Below are positions 30,107-40,147 of a DNA stretch of 64,000 nucleotides, one piece after another. Each line of letters begins with the position of its first letter. Position 1 is the stretch's first letter. The notes under the pieces are model-generated. The model was given only the letters and a program-made list of their open reading frames with translations, was not told where the DNA came from and did no database searches. Position numbers and translations under genes: made by a program. The stretch lies in the NCBI GenBank assembly GCA_001647635.1, contig CP014761.1, positions 1,426,001 to 1,490,000 on the forward strand, given 5' to 3'. Source of the DNA: Leifsonia xyli. GTDB lineage: Bacteria; Actinomycetota; Actinomycetes; Actinomycetales; Microbacteriaceae.

Positions 30107-30673
30107 TCAGTAGGTGTTGTAGTTCGCGAGGCTCGCGAACACGATCGCCAGAATGATCCAGTAGATGATCGCGATGGCGATGCTCACGAAGCCCAGGATG
30201 ATGCCGGTCAGCCAGAAGCCGCGCGCCTGCGGCTCCTTGTTGCGGCCGATGAAGCCGAGCACCACGGCGGCGACGCCGAACAGGAAGCCGATGCCCCAGA
30301 CGAGGTTGATCAGCAGGCCGACGATGCCGCCGATGAGCGACAGGATGCTGAGGATCGGCGACTTCGCGGCCGGCTGCCCGTACGGCTGGGTGTAACCCGG
30401 CGCAGGCTGGCCGTAGGCCGGCTGGGCGCCGTACGGCTGGCCCGGCTGCTGACCGTACGGCTGCTGACCGTAGGGTTGCTGGCCGTAGCCCGGCGCGGGC
30501 GGCTGCTGGCCGTAACCCGGGGCCGGCGGCTGCTGGCCGTAGCCCGGCGCGGGCGGCGGCACAGCACCGGTGTCACCCGCGGGTGCCGCGGGCGGGGTCG
30601 GAGGCGGCGGAGGGACCGAGCCGTTCTGAGTGTTGGGGTCCACCGGGTCGGTGGGGGCGTTCGGATCGGTCAT
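30107..30673 (-). CDS. Gly/Gln/Pro-repeat small membrane protein (DUF4190-like)
   Basis: A 188-residue protein. The first 110 residues are low-complexity, with [13 protein letters not shown] followed by several copies of PAPGYGQQP and PYGQQ units, probably disordered and cytoplasmic. Two hydrophobic segments follow ([37 protein letters not shown] and [21 protein letters not shown]), as in DUF4190-type proteins of actinobacteria. The function is unknown. ATG 30673 is chosen because AAGGAG lies 9 nt upstream; ATG 30682 would sit on the SD. A TTGACA hexamer at 30780-30785 may belong to its promoter. Confidence 0.8.
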   Translation of the reverse strand: MTDPNAPTDPVDPNTQNGSVPPPPPTPPAAPAGDTGAVPPPAPGYGQQPPAPGYGQQPPAPGYGQQPYGQQPYGQQPGQPYGAQPAYGQPAPGYTQPYGQPAAKSPILSILSLIGGIVGLLINLVWGIGFLFGVAAVVLGFIGRNKEPQARGFWLTGIILGFVSIAIAIIYWIILAIVFASLANYNTY

Positions 30674-30793
30674 GGGACCCATCTCCTTCATCGTGGAAGC
30701 CTGCGGTCGGCGCCTCCGGGAAGCACGCTTCCTGAGAGAACGCTGTAACGGTTCCATGGTGGCAGTGCCCGCGCGAGAGTGTCAACGCACGTC

Positions 30794-31876
30794 TCAGCGC
30801 GTGACCTGGATCTCCGTGACCGGGAGGGTCGAGTCGGCCGAGAACGTCAGCTCGCTCGGCGCGTGCCCCGCCTGGATGAGCTGCGCCCCGAGCGCGGCGA
30901 TCATGGCGCCGTTGTCGGTGCAGAGCGACAGAGCCGGGATGCGCAGCTCCACACCGGCTTCCGCCGACCGCTGCACCGCCAGCTGCCGCACACGCGCGTT
31001 GGCGACGACCCCGCCGCCGAGCAGCAGCCGGGGCACGTCGTAGTCTCGGCAGGCGGCGAGCGCCTTCGTAATGAGCACGTCGACGACCGCTTCGCGGAAG
31101 GACGCGGCCACGTCGGCGACCGGCACCTCCTCGCCCGCATCCTGGCGCTGCTCCACCCAGCGCGCCACGGCCGTCTTGAGCCCGGAGAAGGAGAAGTCGT
31201 GGCGGTGCTTCTCGAGGTCCTTCGGTCGCGTCAGGCCGCGCGGGAAGCGGATCGCGGTCGGGTCGCCGTCCGCCGCGACCCGGTCGATCTGCGGGCCGCC
31301 GGGATAGGGCAGGCCGAGCACGCGCGCGACCTTGTCGAAGGCCTCCCCGGCTGCGTCGTCGATGGTCTCGCCCAGGAGCTCCACATCCGACACCAGGTCG
31401 CGCACCAGCAGCAGCGAGGTGTGGCCGCCCGACACCAGCAGGGCGATGGTCGGAAGCTTGACGGGATGCCCCGGGCCGCCGGACGCGTCGAGCAGGTCGG
31501 CGCCGACGTGGCCGACCAGGTGGTTGACCGCGTAGAGCGGCTTGCCGAGCGAGACGGCGAGCGCCTTCGCCGCGCCGACGCCGACCATCAGGGCGCCGGA
31601 GAGCCCGGGCCCGCTGGTGACGGCGATCGCGTCCACGTCGGCCAGCTCGATGCCCGCGTCGGCCACCGCCGTGCGCAGAGTCGGCTCCAGCGCCTCCAGG
31701 TGGGCGCGCGCCGCGACCTCGGGCACGACGCCGCCGTAGCGCGCGTGCTCCTCCATCGACGACGCGATGGTGTTGGCGAGCAGAGTGGTGCCGCGGACGA
31801 TGCCGACGCCGGTCTCGTCGCAGGAGGTCTCGATGCCGAGGACGAGGGGCCCGTCGGAGGATGTGGCGGAGGTCAT
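30794..31876 (-). CDS. tsaD: tRNA N6-threonylcarbamoyladenosine transferase TsaD
   Basis: It transfers the threonylcarbamoyl group to A37 of ANN-decoding tRNAs (t6A). The 360 residues are complete: [14 protein letters not shown] near 14, the metal-binding histidines His119 and His123 in [16 protein letters not shown] and [14 protein letters not shown]. It is the last gene of the glmS-to-tsaD operon and its ATG overlaps the rimI TGA by 4 bp. Confidence 0.97.
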   Translation of the reverse strand: MTSATSSDGPLVLGIETSCDETGVGIVRGTTLLANTIASSMEEHARYGGVVPEVAARAHLEALEPTLRTAVADAGIELADVDAIAVTSGPGLSGALMVGVGAAKALAVSLGKPLYAVNHLVGHVGADLLDASGGPGHPVKLPTIALLVSGGHTSLLLVRDLVSDVELLGETIDDAAGEAFDKVARVLGLPYPGGPQIDRVAADGDPTAIRFPRGLTRPKDLEKHRHDFSFSGLKTAVARWVEQRQDAGEEVPVADVAASFREAVVDVLITKALAACRDYDVPRLLLGGGVVANARVRQLAVQRSAEAGVELRIPALSLCTDNGAMIAALGAQLIQAGHAPSELTFSADSTLPVTEIQVTR

Positions 31877-32358
31877 GCGATGGTCGTCTCCGGGGTCGGG
31901 ACGGAGAGGCGCATCACGAGGGCGTCCACGCCGTCCGGCTGGTAGTACTTGGGCCGCAGCCCGATCTCCTCGAACCCGAGGGCGCGATACAGGGTCTGGG
32001 CTCCGGGATTGTCGGCGCGCACCTCCAGGAACACCTCGCGGGCGCCGCGGTTGCGCGCCTCGCCGATCAAGGCGAGCATGAGCGCGCGTCCGAGGCCGCG
32101 GCGGCGGGCGTGCGGTGCCACGGCGATGGTCTGGATGTCGCCCTCGCCTCCGCCGCGCGGCGCCAGCAGGCCGGCGTATCCGTCGATCCGGTCGGGCGTC
32201 TCGGGCTCGAACGCCACCAAGTAGTAACCGTGCTCGCCGGTCACCTCGGAGAGCATGGAGCGCTCGGACCAGGCGTCGGTGACGAAGACAGAGCGCTCCA
32301 GCTCCATGATCGCCGGGACGTCCGCGGCCTGCGCGCGCCGCAGCTGGTACGCCGTCAC
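31873..32358 (-). CDS. rimI: Ribosomal-protein-alanine N-acetyltransferase RimI
   Basis: A GNAT enzyme that acetylates the N-terminus of ribosomal protein S18 in E. coli; in actinobacteria it is often encoded between tsaB and tsaD, as here. The 161 residues include [28 protein letters not shown] (acetyl-CoA loop) and the C-terminal [30 protein letters not shown]. Overlaps tsaB and tsaD by 4 bp each. The exact target here is not proven. Confidence 0.93.
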   Translation of the reverse strand: MTAYQLRRAQAADVPAIMELERSVFVTDAWSERSMLSEVTGEHGYYLVAFEPETPDRIDGYAGLLAPRGGGEGDIQTIAVAPHARRRGLGRALMLALIGEARNRGAREVFLEVRADNPGAQTLYRALGFEEIGLRPKYYQPDGVDALVMRLSVPTPETTIA

Positions 32359-32975
32359 GCCGTCACCCGCTTCGGCCCGGCCGAGAGGGTCACATCCGGC
32401 GAACGCAGGTACAGGGCCTCGTCGGCATCCATCGGGAGCTTGTTCGCGTACCGGAGCTCGGCGAGCATCCCGAGCCGTCCGGCGGGCACGATGTCGGTCT
32501 CGACGTGCGGCACGTCGGGATGCGGCAGCTCGTCGGGCTTGGCGAGGCCCGGGCCGTCGAGGCGGATCGGCAGGCCCAGGTCGTCGGCGCCCGAGTACGC
32601 CGTCCAGTACCGCTCGCGGCGGCGGGCGTCCGTCACAACCAGCAGCGGACCCGTCGCGCCGATCGCATACCGCTCGTAGGCGACCGCGTCATGGCTCACC
32701 ACGGGGACGAGCGGCTTGCCCGCGCCGACCGCGAACGCCTTCGCGGCGGCGATCCCGACGCGCAGGCCAGTGAACGGGCCCGGCCCCATCCCGGCGACGA
32801 CACCGGACAGCGCGCGCACCTCGACGCCCGCGACGCGGAGCGCTTCGTCGATGAGCGTGCCGATCACCTCGGCGTGCCGCATGGTGTCGGTCTCGATCAC
32901 CTCGGAGATCACGCCGGCGTCCAGGTCGACCACCGCGACGCTCGTTCCGGCGGAGGTGTCGATGGCGAGGAGCAT
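32355..32975 (-). CDS. tsaB: tRNA threonylcarbamoyladenosine biosynthesis protein TsaB
   Basis: A 206-residue inactive ASKHA paralogue that dimerises with TsaD in t6A synthesis. The N-terminus [17 protein letters not shown] and [23 protein letters not shown] are family signatures. It lies 9 bp after tsaE and overlaps rimI by 4 bp, completing the tsaE-tsaB-rimI-tsaD block. Confidence 0.94.
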   Translation of the reverse strand: MLLAIDTSAGTSVAVVDLDAGVISEVIETDTMRHAEVIGTLIDEALRVAGVEVRALSGVVAGMGPGPFTGLRVGIAAAKAFAVGAGKPLVPVVSHDAVAYERYAIGATGPLLVVTDARRRERYWTAYSGADDLGLPIRLDGPGLAKPDELPHPDVPHVETDIVPAGRLGMLAELRYANKLPMDADEALYLRSPDVTLSAGPKRVTA

Positions 32976-32984
32976 GCCTCCAGC

Positions 32985-33491
32985 CTATGCGGGATCGGCG
33001 GCCCAGCGCGGCCCGAAGCCGGTGATCGTCACCGTGCGTGGCTCGTCCACCTCGTCGCCTTCCTCCGCCGTCGCGGAGGCCTCGTCGGCCCCGGTGGGCC
33101 GCTCGATCGCGACCTCCAGCCACGACTCGGCGACGCCGTCGAGCATCCCGCTGCCCCACTCCACGACGACGACCGAGCGCGCGAAGTCGATGTCGAGGTC
33201 GTCCAGCTCCAGCGCGCTCGACAGGCGGTAGGCATCCACGTGCACGAGAGGCGCCCCGCCGGAGAGCGAGGGATGCGTCCGCGCGAGGACGAAGGTGGGG
33301 CTGGTGACCGGGCCGCGCACGTCGAGACCCTCGCCGATGCCGCGCGTCAGTGTCGTCTTCCCCGCGCCGAGCGGGCCGGACAGCACCAGCAGGTCGCCCG
33401 CGCGCAGCACGGACGCCAGCTCGAGCCCGAGCGCGTGCATATCGTCCGCCGTGGCGACACGACGGGTGGCCGGCAGGGCGAGGGTGCTCAC
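32985..33491 (-). CDS. tsaE: tRNA threonylcarbamoyladenosine biosynthesis ATPase TsaE
   Basis: A small P-loop ATPase that drives the TsaB-TsaD complex. The 168 residues have Walker A GPLGAGKTTLTRG near 40-52, VTSPTFVLARTH and LVHVDAYRL with VVVEWGSGM as Walker B region. The ATG overlaps the alr TGA by 4 bp. Confidence 0.95.
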   Translation of the reverse strand: MSTLALPATRRVATADDMHALGLELASVLRAGDLLVLSGPLGAGKTTLTRGIGEGLDVRGPVTSPTFVLARTHPSLSGGAPLVHVDAYRLSSALELDDLDIDFARSVVVVEWGSGMLDGVAESWLEVAIERPTGADEASATAEEGDEVDEPRTVTITGFGPRWAADPA

Positions 33492-34609
33492 CGCGGCCCT
33501 CCCACGAACGTCCGCGTGAGGCGGCCGCCGAGGCGCGTGACGATCTCGTAGTTGATCGTCCCGGCCGCCTCGGCCCAGTCGTCGGCTCCGGGAACACCGG
33601 TCGCCGGGTCGCCGAACAGCACGACCTCGTCGCCGACCTGGACGTCGAGGTCGCCGACATCGACCACGAACTGATCCATCGCCACGCGCCCGCTGATGCG
33701 GAACGTCCGGCCGCCGATCGACACCGGGCCGGCGTTGGACGCGTGCCGCGGGATGCCCTCCGCATACCCGAGCGGAACCAGTGCGAGCGTCGTCTCGCCG
33801 GTCGTGCGGTAGGTGTAGTCGTACGACACGCCCTTACCCGCGGGCACTCGCCGTACCGCGGCGACGCGGCCGCGCAGGGTCATCGCGGGACGGAGCCCCA
33901 GCTCCGCGCCTGCGCCCCCGCCGAACGGCGACAGACCGTAGATCGCGATGCCGAGCCGGACCAGGTCGTACCGCGCGTCCGGCAGTGTCAAGGCGGCGGC
34001 GCTGGCGGCGATGTGCCGGATCTCGGGCTCGATCCCGGCAGCTCGCGCCCGTTCGAGCGCCCGTTCGAAGACGGCGACGGCTGCCCGGTCGTCCTCGGGC
34101 GACGCGTTCGACAGGTGGGAGAAGATCCCGCGCACGACGACCGAGCCGTCCGCCTCCAGCTCGCGCGCGCGGACGAACACCGCGTCCCAGTCGTCCTCGG
34201 CGATGCCGTTCCGGCTGAGGCCGGTCTCGACCTTCAGTTGCACGTACACCGGGCCGTCGGTCGCCAGGGCCGCCCCGGCCGCGGCCTCCAGCTGCCGCAA
34301 CGACGACAGACCCAGGTCGATGCGGGCCCGCGCGGCGGCCGCGAAGTCCTCGTCCGGGTCGTGCAGCCACGCCAGCACCGGCGCGTCGATGCCCGCGTCC
34401 CGGAGCGCCAGACCCTCTGCGATCTCGGCCACACCGAGCCAGTCGGCGCCTCCGGCGAGCGCCGCGCGGGCGCTCTCCACGGCGCCGTGCCCGTACGCGT
34501 CCGCCTTGACGACCGCCATCACGTGCGGCGTGCCCACGACCTCGCGGAGGCGCGCGACATTCGCGGTCACCGCATCCAGGTCGACGACCCGCTCGCGGAG
34601 CTCCGTCAC
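33488..34609 (-). CDS. alr: Alanine racemase
   Basis: A PLP enzyme that makes D-alanine for peptidoglycan. The start at GTG 34609 gives 373 residues; an in-frame GTG at 34618 would add three. PLP lysine Lys35 is in VKADAYGHG, and the C-terminal domain has the racemase SYDYTYRTT and GRVAMDQFVVDVGD. The GTG start overlaps the stop that acpS would have if its frameshift were repaired (TGA 34606-34608), matching the 4-bp overlaps elsewhere in this operon. Confidence 0.95.
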   Translation of the reverse strand: MTELRERVVDLDAVTANVARLREVVGTPHVMAVVKADAYGHGAVESARAALAGGADWLGVAEIAEGLALRDAGIDAPVLAWLHDPDEDFAAAARARIDLGLSSLRQLEAAAGAALATDGPVYVQLKVETGLSRNGIAEDDWDAVFVRARELEADGSVVVRGIFSHLSNASPEDDRAAVAVFERALERARAAGIEPEIRHIAASAAALTLPDARYDLVRLGIAIYGLSPFGGGAGAELGLRPAMTLRGRVAAVRRVPAGKGVSYDYTYRTTGETTLALVPLGYAEGIPRHASNAGPVSIGGRTFRISGRVAMDQFVVDVGDLDVQVGDEVVLFGDPATGVPGADDWAEAAGTINYEIVTRLGGRLTRTFVGGPR

Positions 34610-34961
34610 GGCGCGCACTCCGTCACGACGAACGCCGTCGCGACCCCGCGTCGTGCGTCATCGACACGTGGATGCGGACGATGCCGCGCTCGCGCACCTG
34701 CGCCTCGACCACGTTGTGCAGCACGAAACCGGGGTTCCTCTCCTCGTCGGGGACGATCTCCATGTCGTGCCAGCGCACGCCCTCGGAGCCGCCCAGCGCC
34801 TTGATCAGCGCCTCCTTCGCCGCGAACCGTGCGGCGAGGGAGTGCACCGGAAGCGGCCGTTCCGCCTCGGTGAACAGCCGCTCGCGCAGCTTCGGGGTAC
34901 GCGCGATCGACCGCTCGAAGCGGGCCAGATCGACGACGTCGACCCCGATGCCGGCGATCAC
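34606..34961 (-). pseudogene. acpS: Holo-ACP synthase with apparent C-terminal frameshift
   Basis: It attaches 4'-phosphopantetheine from CoA to acyl carrier protein. The N-terminal 103 or so residues are normal: Asp8 in GIGVD and FAAKEALIKALGG hold the metal/CoA-binding acidic residues. As sequenced the frame ends early (34623) with SMTHDAGSRRRSS. One extra G in the G4 run at 34644-34647 (minus strand) restores THDAGVATAFVVTE and a TGA at 34606 that overlaps the alr start by 4 bp, giving 118 residues. Probably a sequencing indel rather than true loss, since acpS is essential and single copy. Confidence 0.9.
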
Positions 34962-34965
34962 GGCG

Positions 34966-36816
34966 TCACTCCACGGTGACGGACTTGGCCAGGTTGCGCG
35001 GCTGGTCGACGTCGAGGCCCTTCGCGGCGGACAGCTCCATCGCGAAGATTTGCAGCGGGATGACGGCCAGCAGCGGCTCGAACAGCGGAGCGGCCAGCGG
35101 GATGCGGATGACCTCGTCGGCGAACGGCAGCACCGCGGCGTCCCCGGCCTCGGCGATCGCGATGACGCGGGCGCCGCGGGCGCGGATCTCCTGGATGTTA
35201 GACACGACCTTCTTGTGCAGCTCGTCCGACCACCGCGGGCTCGGCACCACCACGAAGACCGGCTGGCCCGGCTCGATCAGCGCGATCGGGCCGTGCTTCA
35301 GCTCGCCCGCGGCGAAGCCCTCGGCGTGGATGTATGCGAGCTCCTTGAGCTTCAACGCACCCTCCAGCGCGATCGGGTAGCCGACGTGACGACCGAGGAA
35401 CAGCACCGAGCGGGTGTCCGACATCCACTTGGCGAGCTGCGCGATCTCGGCGTGCGACTCGAGCACGGCCGCGATCTTCTCCGGCACGGCCTGGAGCTCC
35501 GCGATCGCGTCGCGCTGCTGCGCGGCGGACAGCGTGCCGCGGATGCGCGCCAGGTGCAGGCCGAACAGGTAGAGCGCGGTGATCTGCGCGACGAACGCCT
35601 TGGTCGAGGCGACCGCGACCTCCGGGCCGGCGTGCGTGTACAGCGCGGCGTCGGACTCGCGCGGGATGGTCGCGCCCTGCGTGTTGCAGACCGAGATGGC
35701 CTTGGCGCCGGCGTCGCGGGCGTACTTGACCGCCATCAGCGTGTCCATGGTCTCGCCCGACTGGCTGATCGAGATGACCAGGGTGCCGTCGGTGAGCACG
35801 GGCTCGCGGTAGCGGAACTCGTGGCTGAGCTCGACCGTGACCGGGACGCGCGCCCACTTCTCGATCGCGTAGCTGCCGACCAGGCCGGCGTAGGCGGCGG
35901 TGCCGCACGCGATGATCGTGATGCGCTCGATGCCGGCGAAGTAGTCGTCGCCCAGCGCGTCCAGCTCGGGGATGTGGACCGTCTCGTCGACCAGGCGGCC
36001 GCGCAGCGTGTTGGCCACCGCGTCCGGCTCCTCGGCGATCTCCTTCGCCATGAACGACGACCAGCCGCCCTTCTCGGCGGCCGACGCGTCCCACGCGACC
36101 TCGAACGGCTCGACCTCGACCGGCTCGCCCTCGAAGTCGGTGACGGTCACGCTGTCCGGCGTGATGGTCACGATCTGGTCCTGGCCGATCGCCATCGCGC
36201 GGCGGGTGTGCTCGACGAACGCGGCCACGTCCGAGCCGAGGAAGTTCTCCCCCTCGCCCAGGCCGATCACCAGCGGGGAGTTGCGGCGCGCGCCGACCAC
36301 GACGTGCGGCTGGTCCTGGTGCATCGCGAGCAGCGTGAACGCGCCCTCGAGGCGCGAGACGACGGACTGGAACGCCTGCGGCAGATCGCCGGTGCGGCGG
36401 TACTCGCGGCCGAGCAGCACGGCGGCGACCTCGGTGTCGGTCTCGGACTCGAACGCGAAGCCGTCGGCGAGCAGCTCGTCCTTCAGCGTGGCGAAGTTCT
36501 CGATGATGCCGTTGTGGATGACGGCGAGGCGGCCCTCGTCGCCCAGGTGCGGGTGCGCGTTCACGTCGGTCGGGCCGCCGTGCGTCGCCCACCGGGTGTG
36601 ACCGATGCCGGTCTGGCCATTCGGGATCGGGTTCTCCTGCAGGTCCTCGGTCAGCACCGAGAGCTTGCCCGCCTTCTTCGCGGTGCCCAGCGCGCCGTCC
36701 GGACCGATCACGGCGATTCCCGCCGAGTCGTAACCGCGGTACTCCAGGCGCTTCAGACCGCCGAGGAGCACCTCGAGACTCTTGTCGGTACCGACGTACC
36801 CCACGATTCCACACAT
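34966..36816 (-). CDS. glmS: Glucosamine-fructose-6-phosphate aminotransferase (isomerising)
   Basis: It makes glucosamine-6-phosphate for UDP-GlcNAc and the cell wall. The 616 residues comprise an N-terminal glutaminase (Cys2 nucleophile in MCGIVGYVG, HTRWATHG, NGIIEN) and two SIS isomerase domains (ISQSGETMDTL, SVLFLGRHVGYPIALEGALKLKE), ending LAKSVTVE. It heads the operon, 4 bp before acpS, and is divergent from coaA with 66 bp between starts. No glmS ribozyme fits the short leader. Confidence 0.98.
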   Translation of the reverse strand: MCGIVGYVGTDKSLEVLLGGLKRLEYRGYDSAGIAVIGPDGALGTAKKAGKLSVLTEDLQENPIPNGQTGIGHTRWATHGGPTDVNAHPHLGDEGRLAVIHNGIIENFATLKDELLADGFAFESETDTEVAAVLLGREYRRTGDLPQAFQSVVSRLEGAFTLLAMHQDQPHVVVGARRNSPLVIGLGEGENFLGSDVAAFVEHTRRAMAIGQDQIVTITPDSVTVTDFEGEPVEVEPFEVAWDASAAEKGGWSSFMAKEIAEEPDAVANTLRGRLVDETVHIPELDALGDDYFAGIERITIIACGTAAYAGLVGSYAIEKWARVPVTVELSHEFRYREPVLTDGTLVISISQSGETMDTLMAVKYARDAGAKAISVCNTQGATIPRESDAALYTHAGPEVAVASTKAFVAQITALYLFGLHLARIRGTLSAAQQRDAIAELQAVPEKIAAVLESHAEIAQLAKWMSDTRSVLFLGRHVGYPIALEGALKLKELAYIHAEGFAAGELKHGPIALIEPGQPVFVVVPSPRWSDELHKKVVSNIQEIRARGARVIAIAEAGDAAVLPFADEVIRIPLAAPLFEPLLAVIPLQIFAMELSAAKGLDVDQPRNLAKSVTVE

Positions 36817-36882
36817 GGGGTCGAGTCTAACCTGGGCGCGGTGAGGCCCCGCTGAGAGCCGCGCCCCTAGACTTGGGGGCCT

Positions 36883-37821
36883 ATGCTTCCCCACGGAGAC
36901 TCCTCCACCCCGTTCGTCGAGCTGAGCCGCTCCGACTGGGCGGAGCTGGCGGAGAACACGCGCCTCCCGCTGCAGGAGACGGAGATCGTCCAGCTGCGCG
37001 GTCTCGGCGACCCGCTGGACATGCGCGAGGTCGAAGAGGTCTACCTGCCGCTCAGCCGCCTGCTCAATCTCTACGTCGGCGGAGCGAAGCAGCTGCACCG
37101 GGTGACCAGCGACTTCCTCGGCGAGCGCGCCGCGAGCACCCCGTTCGTGATCGGCGTCGCCGGCTCCGTCGCCGTCGGCAAGTCGACCATCGCGCGCCTG
37201 CTGCGCGAGCTGCTGTCGCGGTGGGACGACACCCCGCGCGTCGAGCTGGTCACGACCGACGGCTTCCTGCATCCCAACGCCGAGCTGGAGCGGCTGGGGC
37301 TGATGGACCGCAAGGGCTTCCCCGAGTCGTACGACCGCAAGGCGCTGCTCCGGTTCGTGACCGCCGTGAAGAGCGGTGCTCCGGAGGTGCGGGCCCCGTT
37401 CTACTCGCACCTCAGCTACGACATCGTGCCCGACGCCGAGATCGTCGTGCGCCGTCCGGACGTCCTCATCGTCGAGGGCCTCAACGTGCTGCAGCCGGCG
37501 GGCGGCGGCAACCGGCTCGCGGTCAGCGACCTGTTCGACTTCAGCGTCTACGTGGATGCGCGCACGCGCGACATCGCGCGCTGGTACGAGGAGCGGTTCC
37601 TCAAGCTGCAGCGCGGCGCGTTCGCCAACCCCAAGTCGTACTTCCACCGGTATGCGGAGCTGACGGAGGAGGAGGCTCGCGCTCGGGCCGCGTCCATCTG
37701 GTCCGCCATCAACGAGCCGAACCTCGTGCAGAACATCCGGCCCACCCGCTCGCGGGCGAAGCTCGTGCTGCGCAAGGACGACAACCACGCCGTCAGCTCG
37801 GTCCTCCTCCGCAAGCTCTGA
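36883..37821 (+). CDS. coaA: Pantothenate kinase (type I)
   Basis: It phosphorylates pantothenate in the first step of CoA synthesis, which also supplies AcpS. The 312 residues match type I CoaA: P-loop [12 protein letters not shown] (91-102), [21 protein letters not shown] and [18 protein letters not shown]. Divergent from glmS. Confidence 0.97.
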   Translation: MLPHGDSSTPFVELSRSDWAELAENTRLPLQETEIVQLRGLGDPLDMREVEEVYLPLSRLLNLYVGGAKQLHRVTSDFLGERAASTPFVIGVAGSVAVGKSTIARLLRELLSRWDDTPRVELVTTDGFLHPNAELERLGLMDRKGFPESYDRKALLRFVTAVKSGAPEVRAPFYSHLSYDIVPDAEIVVRRPDVLIVEGLNVLQPAGGGNRLAVSDLFDFSVYVDARTRDIARWYEERFLKLQRGAFANPKSYFHRYAELTEEEARARAASIWSAINEPNLVQNIRPTRSRAKLVLRKDDNHAVSSVLLRKL

Positions 37822-37899
37822 GGTTCTTAAGCCCGACGCTCAGAGGCGTGAGGCCGTCAAGCTCTGGCCATGCATGCAACTGCACCGTAAGCATGAGGC

Positions 37900-38208
37900 A
37901 TGCCTGCTCCCCGCTCCCGTGCCGCCGAGGTGTTCGGCCGTCGCGTCCGCGAGGCCCGCATCGCGCTCGGCCTGAGCCAGGAGGACATCGCGGGGCTGGC
38001 CGACATGCACGTCACCAACTACGGACGCGTGGAGCGCGGCGAGGCGAACTCGGAGCTGCACACGATCGTCCGTCTGGCGACCGCGCTGAACGTCGACCCG
38101 GGCGAGCTGATGAAGGGCCTCTACGGCGCCGACATGCTGCCCGACCGCTCGCGCGCGTACTCCGTGGCCGACTTCCTGGCGGCGCAGCGGGAGCACGAGA
38201 AGCGCTGA
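37900..38208 (+). CDS. XRE-family transcriptional regulator
   Basis: A 102-residue single-domain regulator. The helix-turn-helix spans about residues 13-68 (REARIALGLSQEDIAGLADMHVTNYGRVERGEANSELHTIVRLATAL), the classic Cro/CI fold, with a short C-terminal arm. The target is unknown; it follows coaA by 78 bp and is convergent with glmM (5 bp between stops). The upstream region has the near-palindromic GCATGAGGCATGC around its start, a possible self-operator. Confidence 0.88.
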   Translation: MPAPRSRAAEVFGRRVREARIALGLSQEDIAGLADMHVTNYGRVERGEANSELHTIVRLATALNVDPGELMKGLYGADMLPDRSRAYSVADFLAAQREHEKR

Positions 38209-38212
38209 CGGG

Positions 38213-39573
38213 CTAGAGGGCCAGGCGCTCCCGCACCACGTCCGCGAGCTCGTTCGCGAGGCGCTCGGCCGTGTCGTGATCGGCGGCCTCCACCATGACG
38301 CGCACCAGCGGCTCGGTGCCCGAGGGACGCAGCAGCACGCGGCCGCTGTCGCCGAGGGCGCTCTCCGCCGTCTGCACCGCGGTCGCGAGGCCTGCGTCGG
38401 TGTGGACCGCATGGTGGTCGACGTTCTTCACGTTGACCATCACCTGCGGGTAGATGGTCATCACCGTGGCGAGCTCGGCGAGCGACTTGCCCTGGCGCGC
38501 CATCTCGCTGAGAAGGTGCAGGCCGGTCAGGATGCCGTCACCGGTCGTCGCGAAATCGCGCATGATGACGTGGCCGGACTGCTCGCCGCCGAGCGAGAAG
38601 TCGTGCTCGTTCATCTCCTCGAGGACGTAGCGGTCGCCCACCGCGGTCTCGACGACGCGGATGCCGTTCTCGCGCATGGCGAGCTTGAGGCCGAGGTTGC
38701 TCATGACCGTGGCCACGAGGGTGTCGTCGCGCAGCTTGCCGCGCTCCTTCATCCCGACCGCGAGGATCGCCATGATCTGGTCGCCGTCGACGACGTTGCC
38801 CTCGGCGTCGATGGCCAGGCACCGGTCGGCGTCGCCGTCGTGCGCGATGCCCACGTCCGCGCCGGCGGCCAGGACGGCCTTCGCCAGGTTGTCGAGGTGC
38901 GTGGAGCCGACCCCGTCGTTGATGTTCATGCCGTCCGGCGCGTCGCCGATGACGGTCACGCGGGCGCCGGCGTCGGTGAAGACCTCCGGCGAGATGCCCG
39001 CGGCGGCGCCGTGCGCGCAGTCGAGGACGACGTGGATGCCGTCGAGCCGATGCGGGAGGCTGGCCAGCAGGTGGAGGACGTAACGGTCCTCGGCGTCCGC
39101 GAAACGGCGGATGCGGCCCACGTCGGCGCCGGTGGGGGTGAGCTTGTCGAGGTCGAGGTGCTGCTCGATGCGGTCCTCGACGATGTCCGGGAGCTTGGTG
39201 CCTCCGCGGGCGAAGATCTTGATCCCGTTATCGGGCGCCGGGTTGTGCGACGCCGACACCATGACGCCGAAGTCGGCGTCGTAGTCGGCGATCAGGAACG
39301 CGGTGGCCGGCGTGGGGATGACTCCCGCGTCGTACACGTCGATGCCGGAGCTCGCGAGCCCGGCCGCGACGGCGGCGGAGAGGAACTCGCCCGAGACGCG
39401 GGGTCACGGGCGACGATGGCCGTCGGGCGCTTGCCGGCGGCCCGCCGCGCCTCGGCGCTGCGGCCTTGCGTCAGCACAGCAGCAGCTGACTGAGCAAGGC
39501 CGAGCGCGAGGTCGGCGGTGAGACTGCCGTTCGCGAGGCCGCGAACGCCGTCGGTTCCGAAAAGGCGGGGCAT
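38213..39573 (-). pseudogene. glmM: Phosphoglucosamine mutase with one apparent frameshift
   Basis: It converts glucosamine-6-P to glucosamine-1-P, the step after GlmS. The N-terminal frame starts at ATG 39573 ([18 protein letters not shown]) and breaks near residue 57 after IVARDP. The C-terminal frame continues with [17 protein letters not shown], the phosphoserine loop [17 protein letters not shown] and [15 protein letters not shown]. One extra G in the G4 run at 39400-39403 restores [18 protein letters not shown] and a 453-residue protein, the normal length. A sequencing error is the simplest cause. The gene follows rpsI by 27 bp. Confidence 0.93.
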
Positions 39574-39600
39574 GAACCGAAGCCTAAACGCTCGGAAGCG

Positions 39601-40098
39601 TCAACGCTTGGAGAACTGCGACGCCTTGCGGGCCTTCTTGAGACCGGCCTTCTTGCGCTCGGTGACGCGAGCGTCACGGGTGAGGAAGCCGGCCTTCTTC
39701 AGGGTCGGACGGTTGTTCTCGCGGTCGATCTCGTTGAGAGCGCGCGCGATGGCCAGGCGCAGGGCGCCGGCCTGACCCGAGGGGCCGCCGCCGGTGATGC
39801 GGGCGATCACGTCGTAGGAGCCGAGAAGGTCGAGCACCTTGAACGGGTCGTTGATCAGCTGCTGGTGCAGCTTGTTCGGGAAGTAGTCCGCGAACTCACG
39901 GCCGTTGACCGTGATGGTTCCGGCGCCCGGGACCAGGCGCACGCGCGCGATGGCCTCCTTGCGGCGGCCGACGGCCGCACCCGGAACGGAGAGGACGGGG
40001 CGGGGCGCGGCCGGGGCCGCGCTCTCCGGGGTCTCGGTCGAGTAGGACTCGACGTTCTCGACCTGGGCCGAGTCGATGCTGTCTGCGATCTTCGCCAC
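39601..40098 (-). CDS. rpsI: 30S ribosomal protein S9
   Basis: 165 residues. The conserved core starts near residue 43 ([15 protein letters not shown]) and ends in the basic tail [12 protein letters not shown] that reaches the P-site tRNA; Ser-Lys-Arg at the very end is conserved. The first 40 residues are an acidic/polar N-terminal extension seen in actinobacteria. It is 49 bp after rplM, the conserved L13-S9 pair. Confidence 0.97.
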   Translation of the reverse strand: MAKIADSIDSAQVENVESYSTETPESAAPAAPRPVLSVPGAAVGRRKEAIARVRLVPGAGTITVNGREFADYFPNKLHQQLINDPFKVLDLLGSYDVIARITGGGPSGQAGALRLAIARALNEIDRENNRPTLKKAGFLTRDARVTERKKAGLKKARKASQFSKR

Positions 40099-40147
40099 GG
40101 TGGTGATAATCCTTTGTCTCTTTAAGTCGTGAAAGTCGTCGGGGCGC

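Noticed and set aside
30440-30570. Tandem repeats that could suggest a CRISPR-like array
   Set aside because: They are in-frame codon repeats for PGYGQQP units of a coding gene, without spacers.
36817-36882. Possible glmS ribozyme upstream of glmS
   Set aside because: The gap to the divergent coaA is only 66 bp, too short for the ribozyme fold.
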